64,000 bases of DNA from Chlorocebus sabaeus (Eukaryota; Chordata; Mammalia; Primates; Cercopithecidae). The DNA lies in the NCBI RefSeq assembly GCF_047675955.1, contig NC_132910.1, positions 109,847,143-109,911,142 on the forward strand, in the 5' to 3' direction. Below the pieces are notes generated by a model. The model had not been told where the DNA came from. It worked only from the letters and a program-made list of their open reading frames with translations, and ran no database searches. Shown here piece by piece: positions 22,260-33,215 of this stretch (within the stretch, counting starts at the first letter, position 1; every line of letters starts with the position of its first letter). The position numbers and the translations under genes were made by a program.

Positions 22260-22965
22260 ACAATAAACAGTTGCTTCTTTTGTGCCAGGTATTGCGTCAG
22301 AGTGACGTAGGGATACAAAGAACATCGAGGCATGGACTTCATTTCCAAAGGACATGGCTCTTGCATGCAGCAAACTATGATAAATGCTAGAAGGAGGTGG
22401 CAGTGCATGAGAAGTTTGTTTTAGTTGGAGAGCTCAAGCTGGAAAGGCTTCCTATGTAGATCTTCTATAGGATTTTGAAGATGTGAAGAACAAGAATTTG
22501 ATAGGGAAAATAGAATGAGCAGAAGTACAGAAACAGAAAAGCAACAAGTGGGGTGGGGATCCATGGGCTGGAGTAACAAAGGCTGAACCCAGATTAAGGA
22601 GGAAAGAAAGAAAGGAATTCACATGAAGGAGGCCGTTCATTCTGTGCTGAACTTCTTCAAAAGAATTCTCATGTAATCTTCTTTACAGCTTTGTAAAATA
22701 GATACCATTCTTCTCCTTGCACAGATAAGCAAACTGAAAAGTCAAATATTATCACAGGGATGGGACTTGAATCCAGGTCCTCTGACTGCCCGCCTTGTCC
22801 CCCTGTCAGGATAAGGGGACTGCTATGCTGCTCTGCTGTGTATTTTCTCTATTGCCTTAGACCCAGGATTTAGGATTTGGAATTTATCTGTGGACAATGG
22901 GAGCCACTGAAACTCTTTTCAGCAAGGGAAATAAACAATTAAATCAGAAAAGAGAGAACTATCAT
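22260..22965 (-). mobile_element. Ancient L2-like LINE block, minus strand
   Basis: The order of worn blocks resembles the copy at 4.7-5.7 kb: 'cttttgtgccaggtattgcg', 'gggatacaaagaac', 'aaggcttcctatgtag', 'gaatgagcagaagtacag' and later 'ggacaatgggagccactgaaac'. A MIR at 22660-22800 interrupts it. The family assignment is tentative. Confidence 0.5.
22660..22800 (-). mobile_element. MIR SINE fragment, minus strand
   Basis: Antisense MIR blocks: 'ctttgtaaaatagataccattc', 'gcacagataagcaaactgaaaag' and 'gggacttgaatccaggtcctctgac'. Confidence 0.8.
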
Positions 22966-23617
22966 TAAAATGTTCAGTTTTTATCAAAGGGTCTCTAAAG
23001 CAAGGGGCCCAGATGGGACAGTCAGCAGGCAAGGAACAGGAGCTCTCAATTCGTCACTGCCCTTTTAACATATCTGGTAACTGATCAACTCATGTAAGAC
23101 TTTAGATCATTGTCTAATAGTCTGAAATTAATCTGAATTTTTTATAATCTAATGTGTGCAGCAGCTACAGTACCGTTTTTCTCCCTTTATTTGGTTCCCA
23201 AAAGATTAATTACATCAAAGACACCTATTCCAAATTTAGTACAAATTTAAATCACAGAAACATACAGTGCTAGAGCACTCATGCATGGCTGATGGTAGAG
23301 AAATCAGAAGAAATCAGAGAATCAGTAGATCAAGTCTCAAAAATGTTCATTTTTGAAAATTTTTATAAAGAGAGATTTCAATTGGAGAAACTGTGTGACC
23401 AAATATGTTTATTGCCTCATTATACAATAATAGAAAATAAACCATAATGGCATGTTTATCAAATAAAATATTATACATTTATTAAAATGAAAAACATCAG
23501 CAACATGTCAGAATATAGAAAAATTTATAAAGTAATGTTATACAAAAATATTTTGAGTACATGAATGTAATTTTTTTAAATCATCACATGTATTAGTAAC
23601 TACAGGAAAGTAAAGTA
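22966..23617. other. AT-rich unique sequence
   Basis: No repeat or gene recognised. Confidence 0.5.
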
Positions 23618-23633
23618 GAAAATGGCAATTGTA

Positions 23634-23930
23634 AATTTTTTGTTTGTTTGTTTGAGACAGGGTCTCACTTGGTAGCCCAGGCTGGAGTGCAGTGGTGGGA
23701 TCTCGGCTCACTACAGCCTCGACCTCCCAGGCTCAATCAATCCTCCCACCTCAGCCTCCCAAGTAGCTGGGATCTGAGCTGCATGCCACCATGCCTGGCT
23801 AATTTTTGTAATTTTTGTAGAGCTTTCACCATGTTGCCCAGGTTGGTCTTGAACTCTTGGGTTGAAGTGATCCACCGTGCAGGTCTCCTAAAATGCTGGG
23901 ATTATCCGGCATGAGCCGCTGCACTAGTCT
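23634..23930 (-). mobile_element. AluJ SINE, minus strand
   Basis: Antisense AluJ with a TTTG head and small deletions. The TSD GAAAATGGCAATTGTA is perfect over 16 bases at 23618-23633 and 23932-23947. Confidence 0.95.
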
Positions 23931-23947
23931 GGAAAATGGCAATTGTA

Positions 23948-25164
23948 TTTGCTGGGTTTTTTTTTATTTTCTTTAAAATTCTTGTTAATGTTGTTTTGAA
24001 CATTTTTAATAGTATTATTTTCTAAATGTCATGTCTGCAGGCAGAAGCGACTAGGGTGAAAGGGGACAGAAAATCCATCACAAGAACAGCAATATCAAAT
24101 CGCAATGTGTAATTTTTATGCCAAGTACTAGCAAAAGAAATAGATTTTGGTTATATATTGTTTTGTTTTTGCCCTTGATCACTGAGCGTTATATTGTTAA
24201 GCCAGAAGTATTTGACATTGAATGAAAGGAAGATATGGGACTTCTTTTCAAAAATGTATGTCATTTTTATAATACGGAAAACATTCACATTATATTTTTT
24301 CAATTGTGTACATCTTCATCTGTCTGAATAGGTTTAAGGGCAACTCTGCCTAAAGGCAAAGAAATAGATAAGAGCTCTGAAGTCTCTTTTAAAATGGTTC
24401 TATGACTATCAATCTAGAAATTCACAGCCATTACAGGAAAAGAAAGAATATAAATAGCTACAAAAGAAATAATGGAAGCATGGGTAAAAGTGGCTTATTT
24501 CTATTTAAAAGCATAATTATAATATTGAGAATAAGATACCTTTTTTATTTTAACTGGCACATTTATGAAGATGTAATAATATAAGAATAACTGTAATAAT
24601 AAATAATATTTTACAAAGCACGTTCATACCCATTATCTTTAGTTTTACATAAAGTTAAATACTGATCCACAAATGGCATATAATGCCTTTAATTTGGCTT
24701 CCTACTTTAATTTTAGGGTAATTATTATAAAGAAAATACAGTAGTTAAAAAAATCTGAGTACAAATGTCATTGTGATAGGCATTTTACAAAATAATTCAC
24801 CTAGAACATAGACACAATCTGTGAGAGCTTAAATTCTAAAATGTGCAGCAGGAACGTAGACATATATCATAGGATGGCTTAGTAAATTGAACAAAAACAG
24901 AAAAGACAATAGCACAAGTTGAAGCATGCTGGTGGTTAGATCCATACGTGCTGCAAAGTATGAGGTAACATTTTCCTGTGCCATGGGACTCTATACAAGG
25001 CTGGCGGTTGAAGTCTATTTTTTGTCACAGACCCCAGAAAGCAAGTTTTTCTAAGGTTCTGTATCCTAAAATATGAATGTGAATCTAACAGTGATAAAAA
25101 AGTGGGGTCAAATATTTTTAATGTACTGTAGAGCAGATAGAGTTTATTTTATTTAGTTTATTCA
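23948..25164. other. AT-rich unique sequence
   Basis: About 1.2 kb. A possible minute MIR trace lies near 24610. No gene recognised. Confidence 0.5.
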
Positions 25165-25460
25165 TTTATTTTTTGAGACAGTCTCACTCTGTCACCCAGG
25201 CTGGAGTGCAATGGCACAAATATGCCTCACTGCAGCCTCCATCTCCTGGGCTCAAGCCATGCTATGATATGCCCTCAGCCTCCCAAGTAGCTGGGATTAC
25301 AGGTGTGCGCCACCAAACTCAGATAATTTTTTAAATTTTTCGTAGAGACAGGGTCTTGTTATATTGCCCAGGCTGGTCTCAAACTCCTGAGCTCAAGGGA
25401 TCCGCCAGCCTCAGCCTCCCAAAGTGCTAGGATTACGGGTGTGAGCCACCACACTCAGGC
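25165..25460 (-). mobile_element. AluJ SINE, minus strand
   Basis: Full-length antisense AluJ from 'attttttgagacag' to 'cacactcaggc', fairly diverged. Confidence 0.93.
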
Positions 25461-26601
25461 TGAGTTAATTTTAAAATGCAGATGAGTTTTGTGAAGCGAT
25501 CCCTGGGGTATTGGAAGGGAGATAATGTCTGAACAGGGAGGGAAGAGTATCAAAGGATTAATTGATGAGATATGGCAGGCTGACTTCTAAAACGATCAGG
25601 CCAGGGCCTGGAGCATGCTGTCCTTCCCCATGAGAGGGATGTGGACGCTTAGGGGACTGTGCTTGGCTATAGGGGCTGACCTCGTGATTCTTTGGGGTAA
25701 GAGAAAGCACAGGGGCCAAGCACAAGAGTGCTTTCTAGTCATGTGGAGGCATGTGCAGCTCTAAGGCAAAGCAGCTGAAGTCCCACCAGGCACTCAGGCA
25801 TGGAACGGTGAGTCCTACCCTAGCTGGGGTTTCCAGGACTCCTGGCAGGCCTGACTGTTGCGTGCAGTGCACCAGCCACTGGGTGGGCCGAGTGAATTTC
25901 CAGTAGGATTCTAACATATTCTGAGGTTTCCAGAATAGGAACCAAGACAGATTTCCAGTTTTACCAGCTGGGTCAGATAAGAAAATTAACTCAAGAATTG
26001 GAACTTTAGTGAGGAGTTCAATTACCAGGATTGGACAAAGAGGGACACCGATTCAGAGGCCTAGTGGGGAGGGAAGCAGCACTGCCTCCCAGACAATCCA
26101 ATAAGGAGAGTTAATACTAAGTTCCAAATGGGATCATTGTACTTGTTGCCAACATCAGGAACTAAAGTGGCGCCCAGCCTAGAGTGGCAGCCCCTGGACC
26201 TGGCTGCTAAGGCAGATGAAATCTACTGTCAGTGGAGTCAGAAACAGAAGTCTAATGTTTAGAGCTGGTGACTACACAGGAAAAATGATTATTCTCCCAG
26301 ACACTGGAAGAGTGTTAGTAACGATGGTGGCCTGAACATGGAATAGTAGGTAAGGATGGGGTATGCCAGGAAGATAAAGCATTTTCTGATAGTTGTAGGT
26401 GGAAGGAGCTATAGTTAACACTTAAACCTCTGAGGGGCTTTGAGGTGGCCAGAGAGATGGAGACCACAGCGCAATCCTGGTGTCTAATCCTGTACAAAGA
26501 AAACTAAATGCCATAAACCCTATTTGTGAAATAGCTTACCCTTATGTAAATTCTAATTGTAAATTACCATTCATAGAGTAGTATTAAGTATATATAGCAT
26601 A
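25461..26601. other. Unique sequence, no gene seen
   Basis: About 1.1 kb of moderate GC with no recognisable repeat. Open frames on the minus strand are only 60 codons. Confidence 0.5.
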
Positions 26602-26899
26602 GGCTGGGTGCCGTGGCTCCCGTCTATAGTGCCAGCACTTTGGGAGGCCGAGGCAGGCAGATCACTTGAGCCCAGGAGTTCAAGACCAGTCTAGGCAACA
26701 TGGCAAAATCCTATATTAAGAAAAAATATAAAACTTAGCTGGGTGTGGTTGCATGCACCTATAGTTCCAGCTACTTGGGAGGCTGAGGTGGGAGGATCAC
26801 CCGAGTTCAGAAGGTCAAGGCTATAGTGAGCTAAGATTGCACCACTGCACTCTAGCCTGGGCAACAGAGTGAGACCCTACCTCAAAAAAAAAAAAAAAA
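26602..26899 (+). mobile_element. AluJ SINE, plus strand
   Basis: Diverged full-length AluJ with an A17 tail, followed by a TG repeat. Confidence 0.94.
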
Positions 26900-26908
26900 T
26901 TTATATAC

Positions 26909-26911
<3 letters not shown>

Positions 26912-26942
<31 letters not shown>
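26912..26942. repeat. (TG)15 microsatellite
   Basis: Uninterrupted TG array shortly after the Alu tail; likely polymorphic. Confidence 0.97.
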
Positions 26943-26943
<1 letters not shown>

Positions 26944-27319
26944 TATGTAACATAGCTGAATACTGACACTATGGTAAACAAATTGGAGGGAAAGGAATAT
27001 AGCCAGAAAACAGCAGAAAAAACCCTGGAACCTGGAAGTTTGGCCTCTATTGGAAGAATCTCACCACCCTCACCTCACACACCCAGTTGTGAGAGCTGGC
27101 CCCAGTCCTGTATTTTTGTCCCCCGTCCCCTCATAACTTTCGGGTCCTCAGCCCACCTTTCAGAAAACACATGCACTTGCCTTACCCTGAGACCAGGAAC
27201 ACTGTTGGCCCTTCATTGTATCCTGGGAAACTGGTTCATGGTGGGTGGGAGACACATGGTATGGGTGCCTCCATTTATCCTTTGAGCCAAAATGATGGTT
27301 TATAAATAAGTGAACACTT
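26943..27319. other. Unique sequence
   Basis: A 104-codon plus-strand frame covers 26971-27285. It has no recognisable domain or splice context and I do not call it. Confidence 0.45.
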
Positions 27320-27333
27320 AAAAGATAGAGCTG

Positions 27334-27646
27334 GGCTGGGCGTGGTGGCTCACACCTGTAATCCCAGCACTTTGGGAGGCTGAGGCAGGTGTATCACCTG
27401 AGGTCAGGAGTTCGAGAACAGCCTGGCCAACATGGTGAAACCCCATCTCTACTAAAAATACAAAAAAATTAGCTGGGCGTGGTGGCACATGACTGTAGTC
27501 CCAGCTGCTTGAGAGGCTGAGGCATGAGAATTGCTTGAACCCAGGTGGCAGAGGTTGCAGTGAGCTGAGATTGCACCACTGCACTCCAGCCTGGGCAACA
27601 GAGCGAGACTCAGTCTCAATTTATTTAAAAAAAAAAAAAAAAAAAA
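27334..27646 (+). mobile_element. AluSx-like SINE, plus strand
   Basis: Full-length, low-divergence S-type Alu. Its tail holds a second Alu. The TSD AAAAGATAGAGCTG is perfect at 27320-27333 and, beyond the second Alu, at 27951-27964, so this insertion came first. Confidence 0.96.
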
Positions 27647-27950
27647 GGCTGGGTGCAGTGGCTCACAACTGTAATCCCAGCACTTAGGGAGGCCAAGGCG
27701 GGCGGATCACAGGGTCAGGAGATCAAGACCATCCTGGCTAACACAGTGAAACCCCGTCTCTATTAAAATACAAAAAATTAGCCAGGCATGGTGGCGGGCA
27801 CCTGTAGTCCCAGCTACCTGGGAGGCTGAGGCAGGAGGATGGCATGAACCCGGGAGGCGGAGATTGCTGTGAGCCAAGATCGCACCACTGCACTCCAGCG
27901 TGGGCGACAGAGTAAGAGACTCTGTCTCAAAAAAAAAAAAAGAAAAAAAA
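27647..27950 (+). mobile_element. AluY-like SINE, plus strand, nested in AluS tail
   Basis: Y-type positions: 'caggagatcaagaccatcctggctaacac' and 'ggatggcatgaacccggg'. It starts directly after the A run of the AluS at 27334, and the pair shares one outer TSD. It therefore inserted into the older Alu's A tail. Confidence 0.95.
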
Positions 27951-27964
27951 AAAAGATAGAGCTG

Positions 27965-28459
27965 AAACAGCAGGAACACCCTGGAAACTGGAGACTTCCC
28001 TCTGGGAAAATTGCAAATGTCTTATCCCTGCTGGGGAGAGCCTGGCAGTACTGAGTGACAGAGTGAGAACCAGCAGTCATCCATGCTGGTGGTATAAAGG
28101 TTGGCAGTGACCACAGAAACCAGCAGCAGTGGGGACAGCACAGCCCTTGTTTGCAGGAGCAATGAGTGATTGCACAAATGCCAAGTGTGTGTTGGGAGCT
28201 GGACCTCAGCAGAACTAACTGGCTGCCAAAAAAAGACAGGACTACCATGGGACCCTACCAGAGGTCAGAAGGAGGGGATGTCTTATCCCTGATTCCACTG
28301 GGAGCAGCTAAAAAGCAGAGACTATTTTCATTATTTTTGTAGTAGTTACCTCTTGATTGTTCCCTGCCAGTCTGCCTAGAAAGCAAGGGTTACAAAGATT
28401 TGAAACTAAGATAAATGGCTTTAGTTTTTATGTTAATTGCTTTAATGTTTTTCCTTTAT
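27965..28459. other. Unique sequence
   Basis: The minus-strand 144-codon frame at 27814-28248 is partly Alu and has no recognisable domain. No gene called. Confidence 0.45.
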
Positions 28460-28640
28460 TACTACTATGGGCCACTATTTTAAAACACCTATCATATGCT
28501 AGTCATTATGATGGAATGGGTATTTACATACTTGTAAAAGATTTAACTATGCCCCGTTTTCAGGTAAGATAATTGACTGTCAGGAAGATTAACTGAGACT
28601 TGAACTCAGGTTGTGGTGCCTAGTTTCAAAACCCAAAGCT
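28460..28640 (-). mobile_element. MIR SINE fragment, minus strand
   Basis: Worn antisense MIR: 'cctatcatatgctagtcatt', 'tgccccgttttcaggtaag' and 'gacttgaactcaggttgtgg'. Confidence 0.65.
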
Positions 28641-28818
28641 TCCCCACATTCCATCCACTCTTTCTTTTAACTCTTTACTGTGTAAAGTGAGGTTTCAAAA
28701 CTCTTTATCACCTCACCTGACTCTTGACTAGTCTTGAAAACTGCTTGTGATTTCCTGTCTGCATTGTTGATCTGTTTGCCCCAAGTTCATTCAGGCTGAT
28801 TGTATTTTTTTATTTTTA

Positions 28819-29103
28819 TTTTTTTTTTGAAACAGGTTCTTTCTCTCTCTCTCTCTCTCTCTCTCTGTCACCCAGGCTCACTACAACCTCTGCCTCCACC
28901 TTCCAGGCTTAAGCAATCCTCCCATCTCAGCCTCCCAAGTAGCTAAGACTACAGGCGTTCACCACCACGCCTGGCTAATTTTTTTTTTTTTTTTGGTAGA
29001 GACAGGGTTTTGCAATGTTGCTCAGGTTGGTCGCAAACTCCTGGGTTCAATGGATACACCCACCTCGGCCTTCCAAAGAGTTAGGATTACAGGCATGAGT
29101 CCA
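28819..29103 (-). mobile_element. Alu SINE, minus strand, with internal (TC)n
   Basis: Antisense Alu in which the 'gagtctcactctgt' part of the right monomer has become a (TC)n array (28842-28866), with loss of the adjoining 'ggagtgcagtggc' block. The TSD CTGATTGTATTTTT is at 28797 onward and CTGATTGCATTTTT at 29112 onward. Confidence 0.93.
28842..28866. repeat. (TC)n inside an Alu
   Basis: The TC array arose from the 'gagtctcactct' segment within the Alu body, not from its A tail. Confidence 0.95.
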
Positions 29104-29395
29104 GCAAGAGTCTGATTGCATTTTTAAATGGTCTCTATCCCAGAAAAGTTGACAAGACAGGCTGTATCAAGACATTATCATTTGGTGTAAGTTTCGTTCT
29201 ATTTATGATTCTACCTCACAAAGATAATTACAGAATAAGATGTTAGGGTGGCTTCACAACACAAAGTTTCAATGCTTTCATTTTAAAGACTAACAAAAGA
29301 GAAGCAAAAATAGGAGTGGCTTACAAAATTAATAAAAGCTCCACTGACTCAGTAGGTTATTTAGCTCCCTGTGTTCTAAAAATAAACTTATCGTG

Positions 29396-29700
29396 GGCCG
29401 GCCATGGTGGTTCACACTTGTAATCCCAGCACTTTGGGAGACCGAGGCAGGAGGATCACTTGAGCTCAGGAGTTCGAGACCAGCTTGGCCAACATGGTGA
29501 AACCCCTTCTCTACAAAAATTAGCCAGGTGTGGTGTGCTCCCAGCTACCCAGGAGGCTGAGGCAGGAGGATCACTTGAACCTGGGAAGCAGAGGTTGCAG
29601 TGAGCTGAAATCGTGCCACTGCACTCCAGACTAGGCAACAGAGCAAAATTCTTTCCAAAAAAAAAATAATAATAATAATAAATAAAAATAAATAAAATAA
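29396..29700 (+). mobile_element. Alu SINE (S/J), plus strand
   Basis: Full Alu with about 12 bases missing at the start of the right monomer. The tail is an (AAT)n/(AAAT)n array (29665-29700). Confidence 0.94.
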
Positions 29701-29775
29701 TCTTTAAGAGACTAGCGTTTTCCTTGGCTCTTCTCACTGAAAGTTCATTCCTAAAGCTTTAGTTGTTATTTGTTT

Positions 29776-29902
29776 TTTTTTGTTTTTTTTTTAAATTATT
29801 TATTTATTTATTTTTTTAATTATATTTTAAGTTCTAGGGTACATGTGCATAGCGTGCAGGTTTGTTACATATGTATACTTGTGCCATGTTGGTGTGCTGC
29901 AC
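29776..29902 (-). mobile_element. Very short 5'-truncated L1 3' end, minus strand
   Basis: T-rich head followed by about 85 bases of antisense L1 3'UTR ('ttttaagttctagggtac', 'atgtgcatagcgtgcagg', 'tttgttacatatgtatac', 'ttgtgccatgttggtgtgc'). The TSD TGTTATTTGTTT is perfect at 29764-29775 and 29903-29914. Low divergence suggests an L1PA-age event. Confidence 0.93.
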
Positions 29903-29914
29903 TGTTATTTGTTT

Positions 29915-30303
29915 ATTTAAGTACTTACAAGGATAATATCAAAAGATGGCCAAAAGCGTGTTAACTTTGCTATTTGTAATTTATCACTATATATTATTAA
30001 TGAGTTGATGAATAAATAATGAATAGCAAGATGAACAGAGAATAGTTTTTGAATTAACAGAATTGGTTTGAGCAATGGTTAGAATGGAGTGAGTGAGGTT
30101 CAGTGGCTTATGGGTTTGCTTTCTTCATATTTACCACGGTAAAAGGATCATGTAGAGTCAGAAAAACGTATGAGGAAATTTTAAGATACGTCAAAGGAAT
30201 TGCTTCTAAAATCTTTCTAAAAAAGACATGTGCAGAGAAACAAAAACAATTTATTAGTGGCTTCATTGGTGTTCTCTCTCATAAAATGCTTATTTTAATG
30301 TTC
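29915..30303. other. AT-rich unique sequence
   Basis: No repeat or gene recognised. Confidence 0.5.
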
Positions 30304-30317
30304 AAAACAAATGTCTT

Positions 30318-30478
30318 GGCTGGGCGTGGTGGCTCATGCCTGTAATTGCAGCTCCTCAGGAGGTTGAGGCAGGAGAATCACTTGAACCCAGGAGGCGGAG
30401 TTTGCATGAGCTGAGATGGCGCCACTGCACTCCAGCCTGGGTGACAGAGTGAGACTCCATCTCAAAACAAAGCAAAAT
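30318..30478 (+). mobile_element. Half-length Alu (left head fused to right body), plus strand
   Basis: The head 'ggctgggcgtggtggctcatgcc' is left-monomer type. It runs directly into right-monomer sequence ('gaggttgaggcaggagaatc' to 'gagactccatctc') with no middle linker. The TSD AAAACAAATGTCT is perfect at 30304-30316 and 30479-30491. The element is about 160 bp. Confidence 0.93.
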
Positions 30479-30491
30479 AAAACAAATGTCT

Positions 30492-31666
30492 CCATTTCTT
30501 CCACATCTTCCATTTTATTTTTATTTATCATCATTATTATTATTTTTAAGACTGGTCAAGTGCAGTAGTGAGAAGAGGAGAAAGAGTAGAACAAGGAGTT
30601 TGACTATGAAGAATCAATTGACCTAGCCAACATCTTCCATTTTAATGTGAAAAATAACAAGCCAAGTAGGTTAGAAAAGAATTACTAAGTAAAATCACAT
30701 TTCCGATGTCAGTAATATTATTGGAATTCTTCACTGTTTCTTGTTTGAAAGAAATGCAGATGATTCGTACTTTTCCTCTTACTCAAAAATGGTCAACAAC
30801 AAGATTGCTTGAGAAAGCATCACCTGCTTTTATGGTAACTTTTCTCCTAACACTTACAATGTCTATGATTTCCTCTCCCAAATTCTATTTTAATGTCTGA
30901 AAAATACTAAATACCCCAAATTTTGTGAAAACTACGTTAATTATTAAAAGTTTTATATATATAAACTTTATATACAGGCATATATTCATGTTTTTAAATC
31001 GTTTTCATTAAAAGGTCTTAGTCTAATTCCATTGAGACTACTGTCTGTCTTTCATCTGTGAAGTTGTACGGGTTTTTTAAATCAAGTTCCACATATGGAA
31101 AGAATACACATGTGTATTGAGGGAATAAAAGGAAGCATTGATTATCTCTCAAATCATATTAATGTAACCCAACATTGAGTTTTTTATTTGGTTCCATAGC
31201 TTTGCATTAGTAATGCATGCAGTTATTTGCAAACAGAATTCCACATTTCCCAGGCAGAATGGTGATTGGAAAGATGCATTTGGTTAGAGGACCTTTTAGA
31301 GAATTTCACATTATACCTGTTCACATAAACTTGCTCACATACATTTGCACTTTTATTTTGGAAGGCCCCTGAGCAAAGATGTCTTGCTAGTTCCTCTCTA
31401 TGCAGATTTTCTTTTAGAACTCATAGCTGCTTTTGAGTATTTGACAATGAATAGAGACCAAATGGCACCTATTTTGAAGGAAGAGATGGGGTAGAATGTA
31501 TTCTCCATCTTCTAAGTAAATGTTCTAAATAGCTAGACAAGTTTATCATAAACTAAGTTTCATACCATAAGGAAGAGTACCTTTTCATCAGCCTTTCATA
31601 TTAAATAAAATTGAGACTTCTGAAGTATTTATTCATTTAGGCAACTCTTTAAAAACCATTTTTCCT
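30492..31666. other. AT-rich unique sequence
   Basis: About 1.2 kb. It includes a small near-palindrome of 'agttttatatatataaact' type near 30949. No repeat or gene recognised. Confidence 0.5.
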
Positions 31667-31868
31667 GGCTGGGCGTGGTGGCTCACACCTGTAATCCCAG
31701 CACTTTGGGAGGCCAGGGCCTAGGAGTTTGAGACCACTTGAGCTCAGGAGTTTGAGACCAACCTGGGCAGCATGGTGAAACCCCCTCTCTACAAAAAATA
31801 CAAAAATTAGCCAGGCGGGGGGCATGCATCTGTGGTCCCACCTACTTGGGGGGCTGAAGTGGGAGGAT
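31667..31868 (+). mobile_element. 3'-truncated Alu without A tail, plus strand
   Basis: Head and left monomer are intact. The right monomer stops at 'gggaggatc' and unique sequence follows, with no A tail. A 24-bp period duplication lies within the left monomer: AGGAGTTTGAGACCA at 31722-31736 and 31746-31760. The loss of the 3' end must be secondary. Confidence 0.9.
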
Positions 31869-32039
31869 CTCCTAAGTCCCTCTTCTCTGAATAAGGTAGT
31901 TGCCATGGAAACAATGACAATGACTAAATTCAACTAGAAATATTGCCTGTTAGATACGCGACATACATACAGTTCTTTCCTTCCTTCAAAGTAGGGAGAA
32001 GTAATCTGGAGAGTGGGTAACAATCTTACGACATTGTAA

Positions 32040-32215
32040 TACACTCACATTAATTCCAAGAGTCATTGAGATTTTGCTACACGTCAGACCTATTATCCCC
32101 ATTTTATAGATAAGAAAGTTAAGGTTATGAGAAGTTAAATAACTTTTCCAAGGATCACATAGCTAGGATTCAGATTGAGACATGTCTGATATCAGAGTCC
32201 TTTCTGCTATGTGGC
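32040..32215 (-). mobile_element. MIR SINE, minus strand
   Basis: Antisense MIR: 'attatccccattttatag', 'ataagaaagttaaggttatg', 'aagttaaataacttttccaa' and 'ggatcacatagctaggattc'. Confidence 0.88.
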
Positions 32216-32736
32216 TGCCAATCATTCATGGCTATGTACATGTCTTTACTTCCCTCATTGTTCACTTATTTCTCAAGCTTCCTAAATAACTTCCACCTTT
32301 ACAATTCCACAGACATTGTCGAATTCAAAATTCTAAAATTCTTTTGGCAAAATGTTGCAGTCCTCCAAGATTCCATTTACCTTTTAAACAACTTTCAATT
32401 CCCAGAAGCATGACATATTACATAACTTGAGAAACGTTTTGCCATTAAACACTATGAATGCTGGAAAACTAACTAATGCATACCTGACTTGTAAGTGATA
32501 TCTGCAGCGGACAAAAATGAAGAGTGGTGAGTATAGGAGTTGTGGGTGTTGCAATCCTATGGAAGATGTGCTGGTGCCGCAGGGAGATATGCTTTGTTAG
32601 ATCTAGGGTGTGGATTTCAATGCCCTCAGGATATGCGACTGTGAGTCCTGGGCTCATGCAAGACAGAGAGCTAAAACCAACACCTCTGCGTGAATTCAGA
32701 ACCTTCAAAATCTGTGTCCTTAGTGAATGTGTGGAA
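32216..32736. other. Unique sequence
   Basis: No repeat recognised. Overlapping opposite-strand frames at 32469-32847 (79 and 107 codons) have no recognisable domain, and the latter runs into the microsatellite. Confidence 0.45.
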
Positions 32737-32838
32737 TATATGTATGTGTGTGTATATATATGTATGTATGTATATATGTATCACATATATACTATATATG
32801 TATGGGATTACATACGTGTGTGTGTGTGTGTATATATA
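32737..32838. repeat. Compound (TA/TG/TATG)n microsatellite
   Basis: Alternating purine-pyrimidine tract with TATG, TA and TG units, immediately left of a palindrome. Confidence 0.93.
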
Positions 32839-32845
32839 AAATCTT

Positions 32846-32877
32846 GAAGGGTTGAGTTATATATATCTCAACCCTTC
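32846..32877. repeat. 32-bp palindrome with AT core
   Basis: Arms GAAGGGTTGAG (32846-32856) and CTCAACCCTTC (32867-32877) are perfect 11-bp complements. The 10-base spacer TTATATATAT contains a self-complementary TATATATA. No known element explains it. Confidence 0.95.
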
Positions 32878-33002
32878 TCATTAACACTTGGGGTCAACAA
32901 AGAAACGTGTCAGTTTGGACCCTTTGTGGAAGAAAACAGTCTCCCTCGGGAATTTGTAACCTTATATCTGCTCTTATCCTGACTTAGGCTTTGAATTTAT
33001 AC

Positions 33003-33215
33003 CAGGGGTTGGCAAATATTTTCTGCCAACGGCCAGAGAATATTATTATCAGCGTTGTACATGTAGGCTCTGTTATAGCTATTGAACTCTGCCTTTGTAG
33101 AGTGAAGGTGCTGTAGGCAATGTGTAAACAAAAGGGCATGTTTGTGTATCAACAGAACTTTTATAAAAGCAGGTGGTGGTTTGTTGATTTACACTATCTG
33201 CATGGGCCAGGAACT
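33003..33215 (+). mobile_element. hAT-Charlie type DNA transposon fossil
   Basis: The terminal inverted repeat 'caggggttggcaaa' starts it. The rest follows the common short Charlie-type consensus: 'ttttctgccaacggccag', 'ctctgttatagctattgaac', 'tctgcctttgtagagtgaag' and 'gtaggcaatgtgtaaac'. The right end is too worn to fix, near 'gcatgggccag'. Non-autonomous, no transposase. Orientation is uncertain because the ends are near-symmetric. Confidence 0.8.

Noticed and set aside
27814..28248. Minus-strand open frame of 144 codons
   Set aside because: Its last third is the AluY at 27647-27950. The remainder has no domain, splice context or start context that supports a gene.
30945..30970. AT near-palindrome 'agttttatatatataaact'
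   Set aside because: Short, AT-only and expected by chance in this AT-rich stretch.
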